From: an uncultured Alphaproteobacteria bacterium
Lineage (GTDB): Bacteria > Pseudomonadota > Alphaproteobacteria > HIMB59 > GCA-002718135
NCBI GenBank assembly: GCA_902570155.1
Contig: CACFXU010000005.1
Span: 1-64,000 of the forward strand
Direction: 5' to 3'
Length of the DNA stretch: 64,000 nt
Part shown: positions 1 to 9,372 of the stretch, piece after piece
Layout: the number at the start of each line of letters is the position of its first letter
How positions within the stretch are numbered: position 1 is the stretch's first letter
Made by a program: the position numbers and the translations under genes
The notes under the pieces: generated by a model
The model's database searches: none
What the model was told of the DNA's origin: nothing
What the model saw: only the letters and a program-made list of their open reading frames with translations

Positions 1-2451
1 TTCAAAATAGAAAAGGTAAAATTACCGAAAAAAAAATATAGTAAAAAAGAAATTAATTTAGATATTTCTGATTACAATCTCAGCCTCATTGGTAAACTTG
101 GTATTGAAGAAAATGATAAATCTAGAAGAGGAACACTTGGCTTAGATCTAGAATCTTTAAAAACCATAAGAAATTATTTTTCCACTATAAAACGTAAACC
201 AACAGATGTAGAAATTGAAACATTAGCTCAGACGTGGTCCGAGCACTGTAAACATAAAATATTTTCAGCTAAAATTGATGATATTCAAGAAGGTATATTT
301 AAAAAATATATTAAAGGCGCTACTGAAAAAATTATTCAATTAAGAAAAGATAATTTTTGTGTTTCTCTTTTTACAGATAATGCCGGTGGAATAGAATTTA
401 ATAAAGATTGGATTATTTGTCATAAAGTTGAAACACATAATACACCTTCAGCCTTAGATCCATTTGGTGGTGCAATTACTGGAATTGTTGGTGTTAATAG
501 GGATTGTCTTGGATTTGGGAAAGGAGCAAAACCTATAGCGAATACGTATGCATATTATTTAGCAGACCCTAATAAGAAATATCAATTGTATCGTCAAAAA
601 AATAAGGATCCGATGCTTCCAGCAAATTTTATTGCGAAGGGTATTATAAGTGGTGTTAGAGTTGGGGGAAATTGTTCGGGTATTCCTACTCCTCAAGGAA
701 ATGTATATTTTGATGACCGGTTTGCAGGAAAGCCGCTTGTATTTTGTGGAACAGTTGGGATTATTCCGAAAAAAATTAAAGGAAAATTATCGCATAAGAA
801 GAAAGCTAATCCAGGGGATATCATACTAATGGCTGGAGGTAGAGTAGGAAAAGATGGTATTCACGGTGCAACATTTTCTTCAGAGGAATTAGATCCTAAT
901 AGTCCAGTTTCTGCAGTGCAAATTGGTGATCCAATAACACAAAAGAAAATGTCTGATGTCATCATTAGAGAATTGCGTGATGAAAATCTTTACTCGAGCA
1001 TAACAGATAATGGAGCTGGAGGATTATCATCATCAATTGGAGAAATGGCAAAAGAGAGTGGCGGTTTTATAGTTAATCTTGAAAAAGTTCCTCTCAAATA
1101 TAATGGATTATATCCTTGGGAGATTTGGGTTTCTGAATCGCAAGAAAGAATGACACTAGCAGTACCTCCAGCGAACGTAAAAGAAGTTATAAAGAGATTT
1201 AATGCAAGAGGTGTGGAAGCAACAATAATTGGTAAGTTTATTAAAAAAGAAAAAGCTATAGTAAAATACAATAAAACTGAAATTCTCAATTTAGATATGG
1301 AATTTCTTCATGAAGGTTATCCAAAATTAAATTTAAAAACATCTTTTCCAAAAATTAAAAAAGAAAAGAAAAAAATAATTAAGAAAAGTTCTTTGATAGG
1401 TAAGCTACATAAACTTCTCTCTAGTCCAAATATTATATCAAAAGAATTTATAGCCACACAATATGATCACGAAGTACAAGCCACCTCAATTATAAAACCA
1501 TTACAAGGCGAAGGCAGAGTTTTTGGAAATGCTACTGCTATTAAACCTCTATTTGATGATGAAAAATCAATAGCTCTTTCTCAAGCCGCATATCCTCAGT
1601 ACGCCGAAACAAATTCTTATGATATGGCTGGATGCTCTATTGATACAGCATATAAAAATTTAATTGTAAGTGGTGCCAACTCAAAAAAAATTGCAATTCT
1701 TGATAACTTTTGTTGGTGCAGCTCGGATGAACCTGATCGATTATATCAATTGAAAGAAGCAGCAAAAGCTTGTTATGACTATGCAGTTGCTTACCAAACA
1801 CCTTTTATTTCAGGAAAAGATAGTATGTTTAATGATTTTAAAGGTTTTGATAAAACTGGAAAATCAGTAAAAATTTCAATACCTCCAACATTGCTGATTT
1901 CTTCTATTGGAGTGGTAGATAAAATTTCACACTTAACAAAAATAACACCCGATGAAGGTGATATACTTTTAGTTTTAGGAAATACCCATAATGAACTACA
2001 GGATAGTGTTTATTCCAAAATTATAGGTTATGAAAAATCAAAAAATCCAGTTGTAAATATAAAGGATGCACTTCGCACATATAGAAATTTTGAAAAAGCT
2101 AATAAACTAGGAATTATAAATTCTGCAATTGGAATAGATTTGGGTGGAATTGGAATTGCAGTTACAAAAATGGCAATTGCTTCAAAGACAGGTTTAACCA
2201 TTGATTTAAAACTAAAAAATAAAATCTCAGTTGACCAATTTTTATTTTCTGAAACACAAAGTAGAATTCTTGTTTCCATGAAAAAAAATAAGTTAGCCAA
2301 TTTTAAAAAAATATTTAGAGGTTCTGATTATACAATTATTGGAAAATGTACGGGCTCAGATGTAGTTGAGTTTAAAGATAACAAAAAAATTATTAGAGGT
2401 AAAATTTCAGATCTTGCTAAGTCATACAAACAAAATATTAAAGGGTTATGA
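1..2451 (+). CDS. purL: Phosphoribosylformylglycinamidine synthase, PurL subunit (5' end outside window)
   Basis: This enzyme makes FGAM from FGAR, ATP and ammonia supplied by PurQ, the fourth step of purine synthesis. The reading frame is open from base 1 and gives 816 residues, so the start lies upstream. Visible PurL signatures are TWSEHCKHK with the active-site His region, then ETHNTPSALDPFGGA, DNGAGGLSSSIGE and ISGKDSMFND. The visible part alone is longer than the roughly 730-740 residue small PurL usual in Alphaproteobacteria, and about 190 residues precede the first long conserved block. That resembles the longer PurL class that may carry its own PurS-like N-terminus (inference). It overlaps purQ by 4 bp (ATGA), which suggests translational coupling of the two subunits. 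Confidence 0.95.
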   Translation, partial: FKIEKVKLPKKKYSKKEINLDISDYNLSLIGKLGIEENDKSRRGTLGLDLESLKTIRNYFSTIKRKPTDVEIETLAQTWSEHCKHKIFSAKIDDIQEGIFKKYIKGATEKIIQLRKDNFCVSLFTDNAGGIEFNKDWIICHKVETHNTPSALDPFGGAITGIVGVNRDCLGFGKGAKPIANTYAYYLADPNKKYQLYRQKNKDPMLPANFIAKGIISGVRVGGNCSGIPTPQGNVYFDDRFAGKPLVFCGTVGIIPKKIKGKLSHKKKANPGDIILMAGGRVGKDGIHGATFSSEELDPNSPVSAVQIGDPITQKKMSDVIIRELRDENLYSSITDNGAGGLSSSIGEMAKESGGFIVNLEKVPLKYNGLYPWEIWVSESQERMTLAVPPANVKEVIKRFNARGVEATIIGKFIKKEKAIVKYNKTEILNLDMEFLHEGYPKLNLKTSFPKIKKEKKKIIKKSSLIGKLHKLLSSPNIISKEFIATQYDHEVQATSIIKPLQGEGRVFGNATAIKPLFDDEKSIALSQAAYPQYAETNSYDMAGCSIDTAYKNLIVSGANSKKIAILDNFCWCSSDEPDRLYQLKEAAKACYDYAVAYQTPFISGKDSMFNDFKGFDKTGKSVKISIPPTLLISSIGVVDKISHLTKITPDEGDILLVLGNTHNELQDSVYSKIIGYEKSKNPVVNIKDALRTYRNFEKANKLGIINSAIGIDLGGIGIAVTKMAIASKTGLTIDLKLKNKISVDQFLFSETQSRILVSMKKNKLANFKKIFRGSDYTIIGKCTGSDVVEFKDNKKIIRGKISDLAKSYKQNIKGL

Positions 2452-3212
2452 ACGTATTAGTCTTATCAGGTTATGGTATTAATTGTGAAAATGAAACACT
2501 ACATGCATTTGAAGTAGTAGGCTTTAAAGGAAAAATTGTTCATATTAATGATCTAATACAAAATCCTAAACAACTTAATAACTATCAGGTATTCGCTATA
2601 CCTGGTGGTTTTTCGTATGGCGATGATACAGGTTCAGGAAATGCAATGGCGAAAAAAATTCTGACTAATTTTTATGATCAGCTAATAGATTTTTCATTAA
2701 AAGATAAATTAATTATAGGCATTTGTAATGGATGCCAGATATTAATTAATCTTGGGTTAGTTCCAAGCCTAAATAAAAAAGATCCAGAAGTTGCAATGAT
2801 TGAAAATAAATCTGGGAGCTATGAGTGTCGATGGGTTGATGTAAAAGTAAATAATAATAAGTCACCATGGCTAAAAAATATTAGTATCTTGAACTTGCCT
2901 GTCGCCCATCAAGAGGGGCAGTTCATGATACCTATTAATCTACTTAAAAGTATCAAAGCTAATAACCTTATTGGCTTACAATACATTAATAACCATAAAA
3001 AATTAGCAAAAGGTCAGTTTCCCTTTAATCCTAATGGATCTAAAGATGATATAGCTGCGCTAACAAATCAAAATGGAAATGTTCTTGCAATGATGCCTCA
3101 CCCAGAAAGAGCATTTTATCATTATCATGTTCCTAATTGGCAAAACAATACTTCTAAAAAATTCGGTGATGGGTATAAAATTTTTATGAACGCAAAAAAA
3201 TTCTTTGCATAA
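2448..3212 (+). CDS. purQ: Phosphoribosylformylglycinamidine synthase, glutaminase subunit PurQ
   Basis: PurQ is a class I glutamine amidotransferase that hydrolyses glutamine and passes ammonia to PurL. The nucleophile is Cys93 in GICNGCQ, and the His/Glu pair is His218 and Glu220 in PHPERAF. An oxyanion-side loop reads IPGGFSYGDD. At 254 residues it is longer than the 220-230 residue PurQ of the PurS/PurQ/PurL system. Its SYECRWV block resembles the glutaminase domain of long PurL proteins, matching the long PurL upstream. The ATG overlaps the purL stop. The gene ends 2 bp from the convergent mutY, and I see no terminator between them. Confidence 0.95.
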   Translation: MNVLVLSGYGINCENETLHAFEVVGFKGKIVHINDLIQNPKQLNNYQVFAIPGGFSYGDDTGSGNAMAKKILTNFYDQLIDFSLKDKLIIGICNGCQILINLGLVPSLNKKDPEVAMIENKSGSYECRWVDVKVNNNKSPWLKNISILNLPVAHQEGQFMIPINLLKSIKANNLIGLQYINNHKKLAKGQFPFNPNGSKDDIAALTNQNGNVLAMMPHPERAFYHYHVPNWQNNTSKKFGDGYKIFMNAKKFFA

Positions 3213-3214
3213 AT

Positions 3215-4264
3215 TTATACTGCTATATCTACTATTTTTTTCATAACAGTTGGCATTCTAGAACTAGAATAAGATGATTTCTTTATCCAATTACTTTTTG
3301 ATAATTTTGCTTTTTTAACATTTCCATAAAAAATTTCTGTTTCTAAATCAAAATGACTAAATGAATATTCAAATGAACCTTTAGATTGTAATTTTGTTTT
3401 TATTTTTTGTATGTCTTGATCAGTAGTTAACAATTTTTTATTTTTAACCCAGACATCATTTGGTACTTCAAGCATAGAGGCCAACATTCCTTTATTTGGT
3501 CTACTTCGTACTAGAATTTCATTCTTTTCATTCACAATTACGTAAGCTCTTGTGTACTTTATTGGCTTATTACTTTTCTTTTTTTGTTTAAAAGGAATTT
3601 TTTGCTGTAAATTCTTTTTATATGATTGGCAAAATTTATTAATTCCACAAATATTACATTTAGGGTTTCTTGGAAGACAGATCTCTGATCCGTAATCCAT
3701 AAAAGACTGAATTAAGTTTGAAGAAAATTTATCTGAGATGAATTTTTTTCCCAAATCTTTAAGTTTATTTTTGACTTTATTAATTGGTTTATCGATAGCA
3801 TGTAACCTAACCAAAATTCTCTCAATATTAGCATCAAGTGGCATGACTGATTTATTATATCCAATTCCAAGAATTGCTTTTGCAGTGTAATCTCCAATAC
3901 CAGGAAGTTGGATGAGTTCATCATAAGTTTCTGGTATTTTATTTTTAAAATTATTTTTAATTATTTTTGCAGACTTTAATAAATTTCTCGCTCTTGAATA
4001 ATAACCAAGACCTGACCAGAATTTCAAGATATTTGGCTCTGAAGTTTGCGCTAATTTATTTAGTGAAGGCCATTTTAAAATAAATTCATTAAATTTATTT
4101 TTTACGGTATTTACTGTTGTTTGTTGAAGCATATACTCACTTACAAACACAAAGTATGGATGAGGTAAATTTAGATTATTTTTCTTCCGCCATGGTAGTT
4201 TTCTGGCATTCATAGAATACCAATGAAGTAAAAACTTTATTACTTGTGTTTCGTGTTTAAACAT
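3215..4264 (-). CDS. mutY: A/G-specific adenine DNA glycosylase
   Basis: MutY removes adenine mispaired with 8-oxoguanine in base excision repair. The 349-residue protein has the catalytic Glu43 in SEYMLQQT, the helix-hairpin-helix LPGIGDYTA (about 120-128) followed by the catalytic Asp144 in PLDAN, and the four-cysteine iron-sulfur loop Cys196-X6-Cys203-X2-Cys206-X5-Cys212. The remaining C-terminal part is the NUDIX-like 8-oxoG recognition domain. It is divergent from the DUF721 gene with about 33 bp between starts. mutY - DUF721 - thiol oxidoreductase - smc is a gene order familiar from other alphaproteobacteria. Confidence 0.97.
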   Translation of the reverse strand: MFKHETQVIKFLLHWYSMNARKLPWRKKNNLNLPHPYFVFVSEYMLQQTTVNTVKNKFNEFILKWPSLNKLAQTSEPNILKFWSGLGYYSRARNLLKSAKIIKNNFKNKIPETYDELIQLPGIGDYTAKAILGIGYNKSVMPLDANIERILVRLHAIDKPINKVKNKLKDLGKKFISDKFSSNLIQSFMDYGSEICLPRNPKCNICGINKFCQSYKKNLQQKIPFKQKKKSNKPIKYTRAYVIVNEKNEILVRSRPNKGMLASMLEVPNDVWVKNKKLLTTDQDIQKIKTKLQSKGSFEYSFSHFDLETEIFYGNVKKAKLSKSNWIKKSSYSSSRMPTVMKKIVDIAV

Positions 4265-4297
4265 ATTGCTTTCATATTTAGGTACTATAAATTATTT

Positions 4298-4819
4298 ATG
4301 CATATGGACAAAAAAAATTTAAAACAAAAAAGAACATTTGTTCCACAATCTATTGGCGATACTCTGAGGAAGGTAAATAGAAAATTTTCCTCTAAATATA
4401 ATCGTACAGAATTTGTAATTAACTCCAAATGGCCTGAAATTGCTGGAAGTTATTTTAAAGATTATTCAGAGCCGTTAAATGTTTCAAGGGTGCGTGATTT
4501 TGAAAATGATTTAGGTGAGACGGTATATAAAAATTATCTAAATGTGAGTGTTGCACCGGCCGCAGCCATTGAGTTTCAACACTTTAAGGACACTATAATT
4601 GAAAAAATTAATACTTATTTTGGCTATAAAGCTATAATGGACTTGAGAATTCATCAAAATTACATACCTACACATACGTATATGAAACAAAGTAAGAAAA
4701 AACAAATAAACAAAGATGACATAAGATTTGTTGAAGGAAATGTTAAAGAATTTCAAAATTCAGATTTGAAAAAATCTCTATTAAATTTAGGAAATAAAAT
4801 TACAACTGAGGACAAATGA
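4298..4819 (+). CDS. DUF721 (DciA-like) protein
   Basis: This 173-residue protein carries the DUF721 pattern near its N-terminus (IGDTLRKVNRKF, then a conserved Trp-Pro in SKWPEIAG). DUF721 includes DciA, the ancestral loader of the replicative helicase DnaB. Whether the alphaproteobacterial mutY-linked form does this job is inference. The frame is open back to 4244, but the first 18 codons read as random hydrophobic sequence and lie over the mutY start region. I therefore prefer the ATG at 4298; the ATG at 4304 is equally possible. No strong Shine-Dalgarno is visible. The 3' end overlaps the next gene by 4 bp. Confidence 0.85.
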   Translation: MHMDKKNLKQKRTFVPQSIGDTLRKVNRKFSSKYNRTEFVINSKWPEIAGSYFKDYSEPLNVSRVRDFENDLGETVYKNYLNVSVAPAAAIEFQHFKDTIIEKINTYFGYKAIMDLRIHQNYIPTHTYMKQSKKKQINKDDIRFVEGNVKEFQNSDLKKSLLNLGNKITTEDK

Positions 4820-5430
4820 TGAAAATTAGAATTTTATTTACTTCTATTATACTATCACTACTTTTTATTAATGCCAAAGCAGCTGAAAATTCAATACTAG
4901 ACGTTAAAGATAATGATTTTTATATTGGAGAAGAAAATGCTCCAATCACAATTATAGAATATGCTTCAATGTCTTGTAGTCACTGTGCAGATTTTCATAA
5001 TGATACTCTGGCAGAATTAAAAAAAGAGTTTATTGATACTGGTAAAGTTAAGTTTATTTTTCGTGATTTTCCCTTTAATTATCCGGCTCTTGCTGGAAGT
5101 ATGATTTTAAGATGTGTGCCAGATGAGGTAAGATACGATTATATGAATGGCCTTTATAAGCTTCAAAATAGTTGGGTTAATAGAGATCATTCCAAAACAA
5201 GATCTGAATTATACAAAATTATGCAAAGTGGCGGTATGCAACAAGAAGATTTTGATGCATGTTTAAGTAATGTGGATTTAGAGAATCAATTACTTGAAGG
5301 TGTAATGGAAGCGCAAAGAGAATATAAAATAGGCTCCACACCGTCATTCATAGTTAATGGAGTTTTATATTCCGGGAATAAAAACATAAAAGAGTTTAGA
5401 CAAATCATCGATAAAATATTATCACAATAG
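4816..5430 (+). CDS. Secreted DsbA-family thiol:disulfide oxidoreductase
   Basis: This is a 204-residue periplasmic thioredoxin-fold protein. Residues 1 to about 22 form a signal peptide ending in NAKA. The active site is Cys54-Ser-His-Cys57 in MSCSHCADFH, and a cis-proline loop GSTPSFIVNG lies near residue 176. The fold matches the thioredoxin_4/DsbA group that forms or isomerises disulfides in exported proteins. Two ATG codons are adjacent (4816 and 4819); the first overlaps the DUF721 stop. It sits directly before smc, the usual alphaproteobacterial arrangement. The partner that recycles it (DsbB type) is not in the window, although a DsbD protein lies at 37 kb. Confidence 0.9.
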   Translation: MMKIRILFTSIILSLLFINAKAAENSILDVKDNDFYIGEENAPITIIEYASMSCSHCADFHNDTLAELKKEFIDTGKVKFIFRDFPFNYPALAGSMILRCVPDEVRYDYMNGLYKLQNSWVNRDHSKTRSELYKIMQSGGMQQEDFDACLSNVDLENQLLEGVMEAQREYKIGSTPSFIVNGVLYSGNKNIKEFRQIIDKILSQ

Positions 5431-5433
5431 TTG

Positions 5434-8079
5434 ATGATTAATTTTAGGACACTTAAGGTCAAAGGCTTTAAGTCTTTTGTTGAACCAACAGAAATTTTAA
5501 TTGAAAATGGCTTAACAGGTATTGTTGGTCCAAACGGATGTGGTAAATCGAATCTTGTAGAGGCTTTTAGGTTTGTTATGGGTGAACTTTCTCCAAAACA
5601 AATGAGAGGAAGTGAATTAGACGATGTAATCTTTAATGGAACAGATGATAGACCAGCATGGGATATTGCCGAGGTTACTATAGATTTAGATAATAAAGCA
5701 AGAAAAGCACCAAGTATTTTCAATGAAAATGATACCATTGAAGTAACTAGAAGAATTTGGCGAGGTGAAGGTTCAGAATATAGAGTTAATGGCAAGGAGG
5801 TGCGATTAAAGGATGTACAATTGCTATTTGCTGATGCAGCAACAGGTGCTCGTTCAACATCGATGGTTAGTCAAGGTAGAGTTGGAGCTATTATCGCAGC
5901 TAAACCTGAACAAAGAAGGACATTACTGGAAGAAGCTGCAGGAATTACTGGTCTTCACTCAAGACGACACGAAGCTGAATTACGATTAAATGCTACTGAA
6001 AATAACTTAGAGCGTGTTAAGGACGTATTAAAAGCACAAGATGAACAACTTACAATATTGAAGAAACAATCTAAACAAGCTGAAAGATACAAATACATTC
6101 AAAAAGATATTACTAAAGCAAGAGCAAGATTATTTTATAAGAAATGGATTGAAGAAAAACATAAATTAAAAAATGCCAATGAAAAAATTCAGTCTGAAAC
6201 GTATGCTGTTAATGACCAAACACAAGTCGTAGCACAAATAAATGTTGAATTTGAAAAAGTTCAAGAAAGTCTTCCAAACCTTAGACTCCAAGAAAGTAAG
6301 ATTGCAGCTGAGCTGCAGAAATATTCTATTAGTTTAGAAAATCAAGAAAAAGAAATTGAAAGAGCAAATATTGCAGTAGATGAAACAAAAGTCCGTATAG
6401 AGCAAATTAAAAATGATATTGATAGAGAGAAGTTTTTATTCGAAGATGCAAAACAGAATCTTGAAAGAGTACAGGAAGAAAAATCAATTCTGTTAAAACA
6501 ACAAGGTGATCTTTTTATTCAAACTGATGATGATTTAAATACTGAAAATGGTACAAATAAAAAAAATAATAATCCAATAATTGATTATCTAGACTTTGAA
6601 GATGGTCTTGAACAAGCAATTGCTGCAGTTTTTTCAGATGAGTTAATTGCATCTATCGATGAAGAACAAAGTATTTTTTGGAGAAAATTAGATGTGGAAG
6701 ATTCTTCCTTTAATTCAGAAATTACAAAATTTTCCTCTCTAATCAAAGCTCCAGATAATTTGAAAAAGAAGTTAGAATTTGTTGGATTAATAGAAAATAA
6801 AGAAAATATTTTAGAAATTCAAAAAAACTTAAAACCAGGACAAATATTAGTTAGCAAACTAGGAGAAATTTGGAGATGGGATGGATATGTATCTAAAGGT
6901 AAACAAAATAATTCTACTAAAGCTATATTAGAGCAACTAAAAAATAGAAGAATAAAGCAATTGAGTGCAGAAGAAAAACAATGGAATGATATTTCTGCAA
7001 AAGCTAATCAAAGAATAGAAGAATTAAATTCAAGGCAAAGTTCATTAATTGGTGAATTATCAAATCTCCAATCCGTTCCTGAAGATGTATCAAGTGAAAA
7101 ATTAAAAATACAAAAATTGATTGATGAAAATAAGAATTCTTACGAGCAAATAGCTGAGCAACTTCGTCAAACTGAGCAAAATTCTAATGAAATCAATAAG
7201 AAATTAAAACTAGAGGAAATTAAATTAAATGAATTGAGAGAAGAGAGAATTAGAACTGAAGGTCAAATCAATACTATTAATGAAGCAATTAAATTATTAT
7301 CTACTCAAGTGAAAGAAAGATTGAGTGTAGATTTAGAAGAACTTTACAATATTGGAGAAATCAATCCAAATAAAGTTTTAGGCGAGACTGATTATTTAGA
7401 AAAAAAGTTAGAGAGACTAATTGGAGAGCAAGAACGTTTAGGTGGTGTAAATCTTCTCGCAGAACAAGAGTCAAAAGATTTAGAAGAAAAAGTTAATACA
7501 ATAAAGAAAGATCAAAGCGACCTTTTAAGTGCAATTGCGAAACTAAGAGAAGCAATTGACTCACTGAATACAGAAGGTAGACAACGCTTACTTGCTGCAT
7601 ATGGAATAGTAAATGAAAATTTTCAAAAGTTATTTACCAGGTTGTTTGGTGGTGGAAAAGCTTATCTAAAGTTTACAGATGAGTCAGATCCTCTTCAAGC
7701 TGGTTTAGAAATATTTGCTAGTCCTCCTGGAAAAAAATTACAAAATCTAAATTTACTTTCTGGAGGTGAGCAAGCTCTTACAGCCTTATCATTATTATTT
7801 GCTGTATTTTTATCAAATCCAGCTCCAATTTGTGTACTTGATGAGGTTGACGCTCCATTGGATGATACTAATGTTGATAGATTTTGTTCATTAGTGGAGG
7901 AAATAGCTAAAACTTCTTCAACAAAATTCTTAGTAATAACTCACCATAGAATGACAATGGCAAGAGTAAATAGATTATTTGGTGTTACTATGCCTGAGAA
8001 AGGTGTATCACAATTAGTTTCCGTTGATCTTGAAAAAGCAATTGAGATAAAAGAGCAAGACACTACAAATGAATTATAA
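5434..8079 (+). CDS. smc: Chromosome partition protein SMC, short-armed
   Basis: SMC is the condensin ATPase that organises and segregates the chromosome. Of 881 residues, the N-terminal head has Walker A GPNGCGKSN (32-40). A coiled coil runs from about 170 to 365, a hinge from about 375 to 500 (it keeps the alphaproteobacterial hinge feature WRWDGYVSKGK), and a returning coil to about 730. The C-terminal head has the signature LLSGGEQAL near 774 and Walker B CVLDEVDAPLDD near 800. SMC proteins are usually near 1150 residues, so both arms are clearly shortened while heads and hinge are intact. I chose ATG 5434 over the TTG at 5431. It overlaps atpI by 11 bp. Confidence 0.95.
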   Translation: MINFRTLKVKGFKSFVEPTEILIENGLTGIVGPNGCGKSNLVEAFRFVMGELSPKQMRGSELDDVIFNGTDDRPAWDIAEVTIDLDNKARKAPSIFNENDTIEVTRRIWRGEGSEYRVNGKEVRLKDVQLLFADAATGARSTSMVSQGRVGAIIAAKPEQRRTLLEEAAGITGLHSRRHEAELRLNATENNLERVKDVLKAQDEQLTILKKQSKQAERYKYIQKDITKARARLFYKKWIEEKHKLKNANEKIQSETYAVNDQTQVVAQINVEFEKVQESLPNLRLQESKIAAELQKYSISLENQEKEIERANIAVDETKVRIEQIKNDIDREKFLFEDAKQNLERVQEEKSILLKQQGDLFIQTDDDLNTENGTNKKNNNPIIDYLDFEDGLEQAIAAVFSDELIASIDEEQSIFWRKLDVEDSSFNSEITKFSSLIKAPDNLKKKLEFVGLIENKENILEIQKNLKPGQILVSKLGEIWRWDGYVSKGKQNNSTKAILEQLKNRRIKQLSAEEKQWNDISAKANQRIEELNSRQSSLIGELSNLQSVPEDVSSEKLKIQKLIDENKNSYEQIAEQLRQTEQNSNEINKKLKLEEIKLNELREERIRTEGQINTINEAIKLLSTQVKERLSVDLEELYNIGEINPNKVLGETDYLEKKLERLIGEQERLGGVNLLAEQESKDLEEKVNTIKKDQSDLLSAIAKLREAIDSLNTEGRQRLLAAYGIVNENFQKLFTRLFGGGKAYLKFTDESDPLQAGLEIFASPPGKKLQNLNLLSGGEQALTALSLLFAVFLSNPAPICVLDEVDAPLDDTNVDRFCSLVEEIAKTSSTKFLVITHHRMTMARVNRLFGVTMPEKGVSQLVSVDLEKAIEIKEQDTTNEL

Positions 8080-8356
8080 AAATAAAAATTTAGAAGAATT
8101 AGGTAAAAAAATTGATGATTTAGATAATCAAAATAAAGAACCTAGTATTAAAAAAAAAGAAAGTGGTGCAGGATTTGGTTTTAAAATTAGTACAGAAATT
8201 ATAGCTGCACTAGTTGTTGGAGTTGGAATTGGGCTTATTGTGGATAATTACTTTAATACTAAACCAATAGGCTTAATTATTTTCTTCATATTTGGCGCAT
8301 TAGCTGGATTTTTGAACGTTTATCGTGTAATGCGTCGCATTGAAAAGCAAAGGTAA
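8069..8356 (+). CDS. atpI: ATP synthase protein I
   Basis: AtpI is a small membrane protein encoded at the head of F0 operons and thought to help assemble the c-ring. The 95 residues have a charged, flexible N-terminus (1-35) and two hydrophobic segments (about 41-60 and 66-85) with glycine-rich packing, ending in the basic stretch RVMRRIEKQR. It overlaps the end of smc by 11 bp and is followed 21 bp later by atpB, so smc and the F0 genes may be cotranscribed. Assignment rests on size, topology and position. Confidence 0.88.
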   Translation: MNYKNKNLEELGKKIDDLDNQNKEPSIKKKESGAGFGFKISTEIIAALVVGVGIGLIVDNYFNTKPIGLIIFFIFGALAGFLNVYRVMRRIEKQR

Positions 8357-8377
8357 TTTTAATATTCAATATCAATT

Positions 8378-9112
8378 ATGGCCGCAAAAGATAGTCCTCT
8401 AAAACAGTTCGAAATAGATCCAATATCTAATATTGAACTTGGAGGTTATAATATTTCTTTCACAAACTCATCTTTTGCAATGCTAATTACTGTTTTAGTG
8501 ATTACTCTATTTTTAACTTTAACAGTGAACACAAGATCAATTATCCCTTCTAGGATGCAGCTTATCTCAGAGCTTATGTATAATTTTATTGCTCAGTTAC
8601 TCTCTGATACAGTTGGAGATAATGGAAAAAGATATTTCCCATTTGTTTTCTCTTTATTCATGTTTGTACTAATTGGAAATATGGTTGGAATGATACCATA
8701 TCAATTTACTTTCACGAGTCATATCATTGTTACATTTGCATTAGCAGCAGTTGTATTTATTGGCGTAACTATTCTTGGATTTATTAACCATGGTATTAAA
8801 TTTTTTACTTTCTTCTATATACCAGGTGTGCCATTTTACATGCATCCACTGCTTATTCCCATTGAGGTAATTTCTTATTTATCAAGACCTATAAGTTTAT
8901 CAGTTAGATTATTTGCAAACATGCTGGCTGGTCACACACTACTAAAAGTTTTTGCAGGTTTTGTTGTTTCTATGCCATTTTTTACAGGAGTTTTTCCTTT
9001 AGCTTTCATTGTAGCTTTAACAGGATTAGAAATTTTAATTGCTTTTTTGCAAGCATATGTGTTTGCAATACTGACGTGTTTATATATTAACGATGCTTAT
9101 CATTTACATTAA
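8378..9112 (+). CDS. atpB: F0F1 ATP synthase subunit a
   Basis: Subunit a forms the proton half-channels of F0 against the c-ring in the inner membrane. The 244-residue protein is a multi-span membrane protein and keeps the essential channel arginine in SLSVRLFANMLAGH, the counterpart of Arg210 in E. coli. It ends in the family-typical CLYINDAYHLH. The F0 genes stand apart from the F1 genes (none in this window), as is normal for alphaproteobacteria. Confidence 0.97.
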   Translation: MAAKDSPLKQFEIDPISNIELGGYNISFTNSSFAMLITVLVITLFLTLTVNTRSIIPSRMQLISELMYNFIAQLLSDTVGDNGKRYFPFVFSLFMFVLIGNMVGMIPYQFTFTSHIIVTFALAAVVFIGVTILGFINHGIKFFTFFYIPGVPFYMHPLLIPIEVISYLSRPISLSVRLFANMLAGHTLLKVFAGFVVSMPFFTGVFPLAFIVALTGLEILIAFLQAYVFAILTCLYINDAYHLH

Positions 9113-9120
9113 TTTAAAAT

Positions 9121-9126
9121 AGGAGG
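9121..9126 (+). promoter_or_regulatory. Strong Shine-Dalgarno for atpE
   Basis: The bases AGGAGG lie 4 nt before the atpE ATG at 9131. The neighbouring genes atpI, atpB, atpF' and atpF lack such a motif. Subunit c is needed in about ten copies per complex, so a dedicated strong ribosome binding site within the operon is a plausible way to raise its output. Confidence 0.85.
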
Positions 9127-9130
9127 ACTT

Positions 9131-9355
9131 ATGGAAATTGAAGCAGCAAAAGTAATCGGAGCGGGTTTAGCCGTTATCGGTGTTATTGGATCAGGTATTG
9201 GAATTGGGAATATTTTCTCATCTTTTATTCAAGCAGTTGGTAGAAATCCAGCAGCAAGAGGTGAAGTTTTTACAATGACAATGTTAGGTTTCGCATTAGT
9301 TGAAGCTATTGCACTTTTCGCACTAGTTATTGCGTTAGTTATTTTGTTTGGATAG
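9131..9355 (+). CDS. atpE: F0F1 ATP synthase subunit c
   Basis: Subunit c forms the rotating proteolipid ring. The 74 residues make a hairpin of two membrane helices. Helix 1 is glycine-rich (GSGIGIGNI), the polar loop has the invariant Arg-Asn-Pro (GRNPAARG, 37-44), and helix 2 carries the proton-binding carboxylate Glu58 in FALVEAIALF. No sodium-ligand set is evident, so it should be proton driven (inference). Confidence 0.98.
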   Translation: MEIEAAKVIGAGLAVIGVIGSGIGIGNIFSSFIQAVGRNPAARGEVFTMTMLGFALVEAIALFALVIALVILFG

Positions 9356-9372
9356 AACTCAATAATTAATTA

